Positions 24,558 to 30,981 of a stretch of DNA of 39,224 nt are shown piece after piece. Source of the stretch: Acidobacteriota bacterium (GTDB lineage Bacteria; Acidobacteriota; Vicinamibacteria; Vicinamibacterales; UBA2999); contig JACPCS010000071.1 of assembly GCA_016184455.1 (NCBI GenBank), positions 1 through 39,224 on the forward strand, written 5' to 3'. The notes under the pieces are model-generated. The model made no database searches and had not been told where the DNA came from. It worked only from the letters and a program-made list of their open reading frames with translations. Both the position numbers and the translations under genes were made by a program. The first letter of the stretch is position 1. Each line of letters begins with the position of its first letter.

Positions 24558-25763
24558 ATGGATCGTAATAAAGGCGAAAGTCTCACCGCTGTTGGCCTAT
24601 TCGCAGGCATCGGAGGCATTGAGCGCGGATTAGAGCTGGCGAATCACCGCGCGCAACTCCTCTGTGAGATCGATCCTGGCGCACGTAGGGTTCTTGAATG
24701 TCATTTCGATGTCGAAATCGAAGCCGACGTTCGGAGGCTTGGTTCATTCCCGAAGGTCGACCTCATAGCCGCAGGTTTTCCCTGTCAGGACCTGAGTCAA
24801 GCAGGGCGCACCGCGGGCATAGCAGGTGAGCAATCAGGCCTGATCGGCGAGGTGTTCAGACGGCTTCGAGATCGCAGGAACGGTCCGAGGTGGCTCTTGC
24901 TCGAGAACGTTCCGTTCATGCTGCAGCTGCAACGCGGCAAGGCTATGCGATACCTTGTCGACGAGCTTGAGGATCTTGGGTTCACGTGGGCGTATCGCGT
25001 GGTAGACACGCGAGCTTTCGGTTTGCCACAGCGCAGGCAACGGGTTCTGCTCCTCGCATCTCGCACTGAGGACCCTCGTCCCGTCCTATTCGGTTGCGAA
25101 GCCGGTGAAAGTCTCCCGTCATTTTCTGAAAGACGTTTGTGCGGGTTCTATTGGACCGAAGGGCTGCGTGGCTTGGGATGGGCAGTTGACGCCGTCCCCA
25201 CGCTTAAGGGCGGATCAACGATCGGCATTCCGTCGCCCCCGGCGATTTGGGATCCGCTTGATCATTCCATTAGCACGCCGGATATTCGTGACGCCGAACG
25301 ACTGCAGGGATTCGATGTGGACTGGACGGCATCTGCGCTCGAGGCGAATAGTGTAAAGCGCGGCCACCGGTGGAAGCTGGTTGGTAACGCGGTGAGCGTG
25401 CCCGTGTCGGAGTGGATTGGACGTCGGCTTGCCAGGCCGGATGGAGAAGCGCCGACCTCCACGTTGCTGAAACGGGGCGTTTCTTGGCCACGCGCAGCGT
25501 GGGGTCACAAAGAAAAAGTCTATGGGGTAGATGTGTCCACATGGCCTGTGCGAGAGCGGAGGATACCGTTGCGGCAGTTCCTGCGATTCCCACGCACACT
25601 GCTATCGCACCGAGCCGCGGCGGGCTTCTTCGCGCGAGCCAATGACAGCTGTCTCCATTTCGAGGAAAACTTCCTGAACGATGTGAGGCTCCACGTAGAC
25701 CGGATGGCTCGCAATCTCGACGACTCCGATGCCACCACCATCGCCCAACCTGCCTGCGCATGA
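24558..25763 (+). CDS. DNA (cytosine-5) methyltransferase
   Basis: 401 residues from ATG 24558. Methylates cytosine C5 in a short DNA site. Motif I GLFAGIGGIERGL (about 12-24), motif IV GFPCQDLSQAG with catalytic C76, motif VI ENVP, motif VIII QRRQRV, and motifs IX-X (RLQGFDVDW, LVGNAVSVPVSEW) are all present in order. The target-recognition region between VIII and IX is short. A C-terminal extension of ~90 residues follows motif X. It overlaps the next gene by 35 nt and is followed by a Vsr endonuclease gene, so it is part of a restriction-modification set. Lower GC than the chromosomal genes. Confidence 0.93.
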   Translation: MDRNKGESLTAVGLFAGIGGIERGLELANHRAQLLCEIDPGARRVLECHFDVEIEADVRRLGSFPKVDLIAAGFPCQDLSQAGRTAGIAGEQSGLIGEVFRRLRDRRNGPRWLLLENVPFMLQLQRGKAMRYLVDELEDLGFTWAYRVVDTRAFGLPQRRQRVLLLASRTEDPRPVLFGCEAGESLPSFSERRLCGFYWTEGLRGLGWAVDAVPTLKGGSTIGIPSPPAIWDPLDHSISTPDIRDAERLQGFDVDWTASALEANSVKRGHRWKLVGNAVSVPVSEWIGRRLARPDGEAPTSTLLKRGVSWPRAAWGHKEKVYGVDVSTWPVRERRIPLRQFLRFPRTLLSHRAAAGFFARANDSCLHFEENFLNDVRLHVDRMARNLDDSDATTIAQPACA

Positions 25764-26511
25764 CGCAGCCGCGATAATCGCGGCCGTTCTGAAGGCAGCC
25801 GAACCCAGGCCTCTCCAATCAAGTCCGGTCGGCGAGAAGATCCAGTACGCCACACGCTTTGCAGATGCGATGGCCGAGCAGATCGCCTCGCATTTGGCCC
25901 CAAGCCTTCGAGGGGTCGCCGCCACGACTAAGCGCACCGCAGGGTCGGTTCGTGGAAAGAAACAGCTGGATGTTAACTTCAGTACGCCCGAGGTTGGTCT
26001 CGCTCTCGGGATTTCGCTGAAGTCAGTTCACATTCGTGACGTTGGCGGCTCCAGTCGCTATACGCACAATCGAAAACGGAACGAGGAAGAACTTCGAATC
26101 GAGGCGACGGGCTATCACAAGCGTCAGCCGTACGCTGTGATGGTCGGGGTTTTGTTCCTGCCGTTCGACAGTTGCGAAGATGGTCGGAGAGATAACGCGT
26201 CGTCGTTTGGGTCATGGGTACGGCACCTGCGCCCGTACACGGGGCGCCAAGATCCAGAGGACGAGAACGACAAATTTGAGAAGATGTACATCGCGTTGTA
26301 CGAGCCCGATGGTACCGACCTGCGCTTCTTCGACGTCGAATGGGACCCCCCTAAGAATGGCCGGCCGAAACGCTTGCTGTCTTACGATGAGTTCCTCGAC
26401 GCGGCGTACTACGCGTATCTGAATCGAAATGCCGCCGAATTCACCTGGGCCGAAGGCGAGGAGGAGCCACTCGAAATCGAAGAGCAGCTCGACGAAGACG
26501 ACGAGACCTAG
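25729..26511 (+). CDS. probable restriction endonuclease of the methyltransferase-Vsr set
   Basis: 260 residues. Lies between and overlaps the cytosine methyltransferase; similar proteins accompany Vsr in other genomes as I recall. A possible PD-(D/E)XK-like core is D81 in KKQLDVNF, E88, and K98 in GISLKSVHIRD, where the usual acidic residue before the Lys is Ser96. The conserved block YHKRQPYAVMVGVLFLP and SFGSWVRHLRPYTGR follows. The C-terminus is very acidic (EEEPLEIEEQLDEDDET), resembling a DNA mimic or a tail that limits binding. Catalytic assignment is inferred. Start at 25729 overlaps the upstream gene by 35 nt. Confidence 0.65.
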   Translation: MPPPSPNLPAHDAAAIIAAVLKAAEPRPLQSSPVGEKIQYATRFADAMAEQIASHLAPSLRGVAATTKRTAGSVRGKKQLDVNFSTPEVGLALGISLKSVHIRDVGGSSRYTHNRKRNEEELRIEATGYHKRQPYAVMVGVLFLPFDSCEDGRRDNASSFGSWVRHLRPYTGRQDPEDENDKFEKMYIALYEPDGTDLRFFDVEWDPPKNGRPKRLLSYDEFLDAAYYAYLNRNAAEFTWAEGEEEPLEIEEQLDEDDET

Positions 26512-26539
26512 CGCCTCGTCTCCAGAGGTTCGCCGGCGA

Positions 26540-26947
26540 ATGCAGGTTACCCGCCGGCGCGACACGCCCGGGGAATTAGCACTGCGGGCAGCATTACATG
26601 CGCTTGGCCTCCGTTATCGCATCGATGGTGCTTTGCCTGATACTCGCCGGCGCGCTGACATCGCGTTCTTCTCATTGAGAGTGGCGGTATTCGTCGACGG
26701 TTGTTTTTGGCATGGCTGCCCTGAGCACGGGACTTGGCCGAAGACGAACGCCGAGTGGTGGCGCACAAAAATCAAAGGCAATGTCGAACGCGATCGCGAT
26801 ACGGATGTACGTCTTCGTTCAGCCGGATGGACCGTGATGCGCTTCTGGGCTCATGACGACATGAAGGCTGCCGCCAAGCGAGTAGCCCAAGTCGTCCAGA
26901 TCCGGAAAAAGAAAACGGGGCCGACTGCTCGGCCCCGTCGGACGTAA
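26540..26947 (+). CDS. vsr: very short patch repair endonuclease (Vsr)
   Basis: 135 residues from ATG 26540; an ATG at 26429 is possible and would overlap the restriction gene. It nicks at T:G mismatches produced by deamination of 5-methylcytosine made by the neighbouring methyltransferase. The family features are RRADIAFFSLRVAVFVDGCFWHGCPEH (catalytic Asp and zinc His/Cys region), WWRTKIKGNVERDRDTD and GWTVMRFWAHD. Length fits. The last ~13 residues (KKKTGPTARPRRT) are translated from a terminator hairpin serving the opposite strand. Confidence 0.93.
   Translation: MQVTRRRDTPGELALRAALHALGLRYRIDGALPDTRRRADIAFFSLRVAVFVDGCFWHGCPEHGTWPKTNAEWWRTKIKGNVERDRDTDVRLRSAGWTVMRFWAHDDMKAAAKRVAQVVQIRKKKTGPTARPRRT
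26905..26938 (-). terminator. intrinsic terminator of the DndB-like gene, inside vsr
   Basis: ACGGGGCCGA-CTGC-TCGGCCCCGT (26915-26938) is a perfect 10-bp stem. On the minus strand it is followed by TTTTCTTTTTC (26914-26905), a good T-tract. It terminates the minus-strand gene ending at 26964 while lying within the vsr coding sequence. Confidence 0.8.
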
Positions 26948-26963
26948 TGACTGATACGAGCGA

Positions 26964-27419
26964 TCAGGCAGCCGGGCGCTGGCGGATAGCTGTGAAGTTT
27001 GCTTCGGTTGCGTCCGCCAACGCCTTGTAGATGGCGTGTGCTGCCTGCTTGGGACCCGAGATTACATAGTCTCCGCTGCGCGTGGTCGTTCCCGCACCGA
27101 TAGCAACCCAGTGCGGCCCCTTGCGCCAATCGACCGTCTTCAACAGCGCGATCTTCTCTTCGAGTTCCTGTGTCCGCGCTTCTTGATCGGCGATCGCTAC
27201 CAGTTCATGTCCGACTGCACCGATAGCTGCAAGAACGGCTGGAGATCCGGCGACGCTGCCAGCACGGTCTTCGATAGCCGGCCCCAACAACAAGGTTGTC
27301 ACTGCGCGCCACCATTCCACGGCTGCGCGCTCGATGCTCGGAATCTGCTGCTGTGGTACAGGCACCGCCTTCGCACCCCACCGGACACCCGAAATACCTT
27401 CCGCCAAGCCATCACGCAA
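26964..27419 (-). CDS. DndB/DGQHR-like protein, C-terminal part
   Basis: 151 residues from ATG 27419. The sequence IERAAVEWWRAVTTLLLG, LLKTVDWRKGPHWVAIGAG and SGPKQAAHAIYKALAD resembles the C-terminal end of DndB/DGQHR-domain proteins associated with DNA sulfur modification and other DNA-defence loci. Such proteins are about 350 residues, so the N-terminal half with the DGQHR motif is missing; the upstream border (about 27420) adjoins rearranged sequence. Probably truncated by the event that formed the island edge. No dndC/D/E genes are present. Confidence 0.45.
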   Translation of the reverse strand: MRDGLAEGISGVRWGAKAVPVPQQQIPSIERAAVEWWRAVTTLLLGPAIEDRAGSVAGSPAVLAAIGAVGHELVAIADQEARTQELEEKIALLKTVDWRKGPHWVAIGAGTTTRSGDYVISGPKQAAHAIYKALADATEANFTAIRQRPAA

Positions 27420-27569
27420 GTGCCTGCTCTGCGGTGCGCGCAGGCGCCGTCAATGCCCGAAGGCCGCATCGCGGGCGGAGCGCAGCGACGACGGTGATGC
27501 CCTGTGCGAGCAGCGTGTCGTCGAGATTGTTGCTCTGGAATCGCTGCCCCGACTGCAGGCCCGTCCGCC

Positions 27570-27660
27570 CCGCGGCGCCGGTCATCGACGTGGCGTCGAC
27601 GGCGGCCACGACGCAGCTGACGCGCGAAGCGCTCGACCTGATTCCGACGGTGAGCCGCGA
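27570..27660 (+). pseudogene. N-terminal fragment of an Oar-like TonB-dependent receptor
   Basis: The plus strand reads APVIDVASTAATTQLTREAL then DLIPTVSRE, the characteristic segment joining the carboxypeptidase-like domain to the plug of Oar-like receptors (compare VVDISNVRTQNVFSRETLDAL in the first gene). Only ~30 residues remain. The rest of 27420-27723 holds nothing I can identify. With the C-terminal fragment at 20716-21540 it brackets the accessory island, although it is on the other strand. Confidence 0.6.
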
Positions 27661-27723
27661 GCACGAACGTGAGGGGAAAACGCCGAATCCAGGACGGCAC
27701 GACGACGTGGGTCACGACGGCGG

Positions 27724-27820
27724 CAGGTGGTAGCTGGTAGCCGATAGGTGGTGGCTGGTAGCCGGTAGCAGGAACCAGGGAACCTGCTACAACCTACCGG
27801 CTACCGCCTACCAGCCAGGA
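27724..27820. repeat. self-complementary word array (GTAGCCGGTAG-type)
   Basis: Degenerate GGTAGCTGGTAGCC words run into their inverse. GGCTGGTAGCCGGTAGCAGG (27753-27772) pairs with CCTGCTAC, CTACCGGCTACC and CCTACCAGCC (27783-27816). It would fold into a long hairpin at the 3' end of the phosphodiesterase gene. The array even supplies that protein's last codons (LAGRR-stop). Terminator-like, with no T-tract. Confidence 0.6.
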
Positions 27821-28745
27821 AGGCCTTCGTGACGGGAGCGCCGTCCCACGCGGACGGCTGCTCCACGCCGAGCAGCCACAGGACCGTCGGCGCGGTGTCG
27901 AACGTCTGAATCGGGACGTCCTGCAGCAGGCCGCCGTTGACGCCCTGCCCCCACGCAATCCAGGGAATCGTCACGTCGCGCGGATCGGCGCTGCCGTGAT
28001 CGTGGCCGTGCCCACCGTGGTCGGCGGTCACGAGCAGTGAGTAGTTGCCCCGCCCGTACGCCGCGTCCGCGGCGGTGACCAGCGCGTCGAGCGCCTCGTC
28101 TGCCTCGCGGACCGCGCGCCCGTACGCCTCACTCATCCATCCGGAGCTGTGCCCGGCACGGTCGGGATCGGACAGATGGATGAACAGCAGGTTCGGGCGC
28201 TCCTTCGCGAGGTACGCGCGCACGTCGGCGATCGTCCGGTCGCTCGACCAGCGGCCGAACCACCCCCCGGGCGCCTGCGAATAGTCGAGCGTCCCCGGAC
28301 GCTGCAGCGGCTCGAACTTCGCCTTGCTGAAAAAGGCCGCCGTCCGGTATCCGTTGGCGCGGGCCACGCTGAAGATCGTCGGGAACTCCACGACGTCGGT
28401 CTTCGCGGTGAGCACGTTGTTCCAGAAGACCCCGTGGTCGGCCGGCGGCTCGCCGCTCAACATCGACGTGTGCGACGGCAGCGTCTTGCTCGGCAGAATC
28501 GTCCGCGCGCCGAGCGAGTAGCTCCCCTCGCGCATCAGCCGCCGCAGCGTCGGCGCCTCGAACTCGGCGATCGCATCGGGGCGCAGGCCGTCGACCGAGA
28601 CGAGCACGACGTTCCGCGTGAGGCCCGCAGGGGGAATGCTCACCCGCGGCAGGTCGCCCGGACGTGCAACGACGTAGTGAGGGGCACAGGCGGAAGCCAG
28701 CGCGATCGGCGCGGCCAGGACGGCGGCGACAACCCACGTTCTCAT
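27801..28745 (-). CDS. alkaline-phosphatase-superfamily phosphodiesterase (NPP-like lipoprotein)
   Basis: 314 residues from ATG 28745, chosen because the lipoprotein signal (MRTWVVAAVLAAPIALASAC) begins there. An envelope hydrolase of the nucleotide pyrophosphatase/phosphodiesterase type. Metal and nucleophile motifs are SVDGLRPDA, ILPSKTLPSHTSMLSGEPP (Thr nucleophile), FIHLSDPDRAGHSSG and VTADHGGHGHDHG, followed by PTVLWLLG. Length is normal for a single-domain member. Substrate unknown. The 3' end lies inside a word array. It is separated from the next upstream gene by 126 bp. Confidence 0.88.
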   Translation of the reverse strand: MRTWVVAAVLAAPIALASACAPHYVVARPGDLPRVSIPPAGLTRNVVLVSVDGLRPDAIAEFEAPTLRRLMREGSYSLGARTILPSKTLPSHTSMLSGEPPADHGVFWNNVLTAKTDVVEFPTIFSVARANGYRTAAFFSKAKFEPLQRPGTLDYSQAPGGWFGRWSSDRTIADVRAYLAKERPNLLFIHLSDPDRAGHSSGWMSEAYGRAVREADEALDALVTAADAAYGRGNYSLLVTADHGGHGHDHGSADPRDVTIPWIAWGQGVNGGLLQDVPIQTFDTAPTVLWLLGVEQPSAWDGAPVTKAFLAGRR

Positions 28746-28849
28746 GCGGCGGTACCATCGAGGGTACGCGCGCATGGGCTACGGGGTCAACCAGCTCAGC
28801 TGTTCCGGGGCGCACTCCGGGCATGCCTTCCCCCCTCCGACGTGGGGGC

Positions 28850-28871
28850 ACTCCAGGCACCTCAGCCACCC
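28850..28871. repeat. short GGCAC-type word array
   Basis: GGGGGCACTCCAGGCACCTCAG repeats the word found at 6480-6563, again next to a gene end (stop at 28872). Confidence 0.4.
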
Positions 28872-29435
28872 TTACTCATCGTCCCGCGCGGCTCGGATAT
28901 CGGTCAGCATCACCGGCGACGAGGCGAAATCCTCGAGCTCGATGGTGTCGCCGTAGGCCCGGATCTTCGTCGCAATCGACATCGTGCCCTTGCCACGGCG
29001 GTCCGGTCCGATCTGCATCTGAATCACCGTAAACGGATAGTCGATCGAGCGCGGGCGATGCCATGCCTCCCAGAATCCGATCGGCCGATCCGTGGCGATG
29101 ACGATGCGGCGCCCGCCGTCCTCGGCGCGCGTCTGCTGCGCGTACCGCAGGTCGTAGCCGAGCGAATCGGGCGTGCGAATGCGCCCGACGGGACGCATGT
29201 CCTGCATCGCGTCGAGCATGGCGTTCGGTCCCTTGTCCCGAAGCGTCTGCACGAGCCGCGTCCGCTCCGCGTCGGTGGACCAGCGGTCGACGGACATCAG
29301 CACGGTGCCTGCGCCGCTCATGACGTTGTTGGCGGCCACCGCGACCGCCGTGAACTCTTCGGGCGTGCCGTGCGTCTCGGCCGCGAAGCCTGCGCCCGCG
29401 AGCGCGAGTAGGGCTGGAAGCAGTCGCATATGCAT
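28872..29435 (-). CDS. secreted protein of unknown function
   Basis: 187 residues from ATG 29435, supported by GGAGG five bases upstream. Signal peptide (LLPALLALAGAGFAAE). The mature part contains FTAVAVAANNVMSGAGTVLM, DRWSTDAERTRLVQTLRDKG and RPIGFWEAWHRPRSIDYPF, a conserved exported protein type I have seen only in Acidobacteria-like genomes; no function is known to me. The same orientation as the metal operon, 59 bp after its last stop, so it may be its final gene. Confidence 0.75.
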   Translation of the reverse strand: MHMRLLPALLALAGAGFAAETHGTPEEFTAVAVAANNVMSGAGTVLMSVDRWSTDAERTRLVQTLRDKGPNAMLDAMQDMRPVGRIRTPDSLGYDLRYAQQTRAEDGGRRIVIATDRPIGFWEAWHRPRSIDYPFTVIQMQIGPDRRGKGTMSIATKIRAYGDTIELEDFASSPVMLTDIRAARDDE

Positions 29436-29494
29436 GAGGCCCTCCGGCGTACGTGATTCAGGAACGGTGCCGGGATGCCTCAGCCACGACGGCT

Positions 29495-29818
29495 CTACCG
29501 TGAGCCGGCGCGAATCGGCGGCACGATGCGGATCTCGAGCGCGAGCGCGTCGTCTTCGGTGTCGCCGTATGCGTCGACGACGAGGCTCTGGCCGGCCTTC
29601 AGCTCGCTGGCGTCGACTTTCTTCTTGTCGCGCGTGATGGCCGTCTGTTTGTCCATCCTGACCGCGATTGTCTTGCCCTGCCGGGTCTTGACCTCAATCG
29701 TCGAGCTCTCGTGCTTCATCAGCGTCCCGATGATGCGGAACTCGTCGTGCGCCCACGTTGGTGTCGAGCAGACGCCGAGTGTCAGGATGAGCGCCAAGAC
29801 CACCATGCGTCGTGTCAT
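29495..29818 (-). CDS. small exported protein, DUF5666-like
   Basis: 107 residues from ATG 29818, whose ATGA overlaps the upstream stop. Signal peptide (MVVLALILTLGVCSTPTWA) followed by a small beta-barrel: FRIIGTLMKHESSTIEVKTR, KTIAVRMDKQTAITRDKKKV and LKAGQSLVVDAYGDTED. The strand pattern matches OB-like DUF5666 periplasmic domains; metal binding is possible but not shown by residues. Part of the metal-efflux operon. Confidence 0.7.
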   Translation of the reverse strand: MTRRMVVLALILTLGVCSTPTWAHDEFRIIGTLMKHESSTIEVKTRQGKTIAVRMDKQTAITRDKKKVDASELKAGQSLVVDAYGDTEDDALALEIRIVPPIRAGSR

Positions 29819-30489
29819 GGAATCTCCTTGTCGTCGCGGCTGGCCGTGATCGTCTCGAGCCCCCGGACCGCGCGCGGCCGGCGCGTGCCGTCGAACCGGA
29901 ATTCGTGCGCCGAGGTATAGAAGCCCGCCGTCGTGACCCTCACGGTCACGGTGTCGGCGCCGGGGTTCTCCCAGTACCACCCATGGATGCCGCTGAAGGG
30001 CGCGGAGAAGCTGCCGTCGGCCTGGCGCCGGGAGCGCGTGTCGAACGATTGGGCCGCGCTGCTGGGCGCCCCGTCCGGATCCCCGTGGAAGTCATGCATG
30101 ACGTCGCCGTCGGCACGCCACGAGAAGAGCATCGTGGCGCCCTGTTCGAGGTGGTACTTGTACTCCACGTACTCGTAGGGCCCGAGCACGAACTCGCGCG
30201 AATCGACCTTGTACTCGGCCGGGTAGAGCGCAAACGGCCCCTCCGGCTGAGGCACGACCCTGGTCCCTGTCGGCGGCGGCACAGGGTCGCCAGCCACTGA
30301 TACGCCGGCCAGCGCCGTGAGGCCCAGCGCGCCGCCCGTGCCGAGCGGGTCCACCCCGTACTCCGCGGGGAGCACGATGGTCACCAGCAGCACGACGGCG
30401 ACCATGAAGGCGGCCGCCATCGCCGCGGCCAGCGTTCGCCGCGAGGGCCCGTGTACGGGCGTCGTCTGAGCAGCAGTCTCGACACGCAT
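29815..30489 (-). CDS. membrane-anchored protein, paralogue of the right-edge gene
   Basis: 224 residues. One membrane helix (about 20-42, LAAAMAAAFMVAVVLLVTIV), then the conserved phrase LPAEYGVDPLGTGGALGL, a Pro-rich linker, and a periplasmic beta domain (VLGPYEYVEYKYHLEQGATM, HDFHGDPDGAP, HGWYWENPG). His/Asp/Trp residues in this domain could bind metal. The protein at 38862 shares LPAEFGVDPLGTGA and EYKYRLDKG, so the metal locus carries two copies, one per arm. Close to DUF1775 (5 bp) and overlapping the next gene by 4 nt. Confidence 0.75.
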   Translation of the reverse strand: MRVETAAQTTPVHGPSRRTLAAAMAAAFMVAVVLLVTIVLPAEYGVDPLGTGGALGLTALAGVSVAGDPVPPPTGTRVVPQPEGPFALYPAEYKVDSREFVLGPYEYVEYKYHLEQGATMLFSWRADGDVMHDFHGDPDGAPSSAAQSFDTRSRRQADGSFSAPFSGIHGWYWENPGADTVTVRVTTAGFYTSAHEFRFDGTRRPRAVRGLETITASRDDKEIP

Positions 30490-30494
30490 GCGGG

Positions 30495-30953
30495 CTAGCG
30501 TGTCGACAGCGGCGCGAGTTGGGTGACCGCCGTGGGCCGCACGCCCGTCGGCCCCATCGTCCAGTCGGTGACGGTGCCATCCGCGAAGCGCTGGCGCAAC
30601 GTCCAGACGATGCGAGTGCCGCTGCGGGGATTCCGCGCCACGAATGCCACCTCGATGAATTCGCCCGGCCTCACATCGGCGCGCCACACAATCGAGACGA
30701 TCCGGTCGTCGGCGCGCTTCACCTCGTGCGTCCATCCCGCCGGGGCCTGCAGCGTCTCGACAATGACGCCCTCCGGCACCTCGAGCTCGGCCGCAACGGT
30801 CGTCACCTTGCCTTCGGTGGGAATCCGCACGGTGTACTTCTCGGTCGCGCCCGCGGTCGATTGCCGGGGCGTGATGCTGACGTGCGCCCACGCGCCCGCC
30901 GGGGTCACAATGGCGAGCGCTGTCGCGATCGCCGCAATCGTCTTCGTCGTCAT
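30495..30953 (-). CDS. YcnI-like DUF1775 copper-binding protein
   Basis: 152 residues from ATG 30953 (GGAGGAG upstream). Signal peptide ending AGAWA, so the mature protein begins with His in HVSITPRQSTAGATEKYTVR. In the YcnI family this N-terminal His with nearby Trp/Glu binds Cu(II). The fold continues with IPTEGKVTTVAAELEVPEG, WTHEVKRADD and RFADGTVTDW. Lacks the C-terminal membrane anchor of some members. It follows the RND pump gene by 28 bp, consistent with a copper-handling role. Confidence 0.9.
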   Translation of the reverse strand: MTTKTIAAIATALAIVTPAGAWAHVSITPRQSTAGATEKYTVRIPTEGKVTTVAAELEVPEGVIVETLQAPAGWTHEVKRADDRIVSIVWRADVRPGEFIEVAFVARNPRSGTRIVWTLRQRFADGTVTDWTMGPTGVRPTAVTQLAPLSTR

Positions 30954-30981
30954 GTGCTCCTCCCGGGGCGACACGCCCCCC

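Noticed and set aside
24010-24619. Long frames extending the small basic protein and an overlapping minus-strand frame
   Set aside because: They read through the IS21-type end and the methyltransferase promoter, with no family match before residue MPRKRRG.
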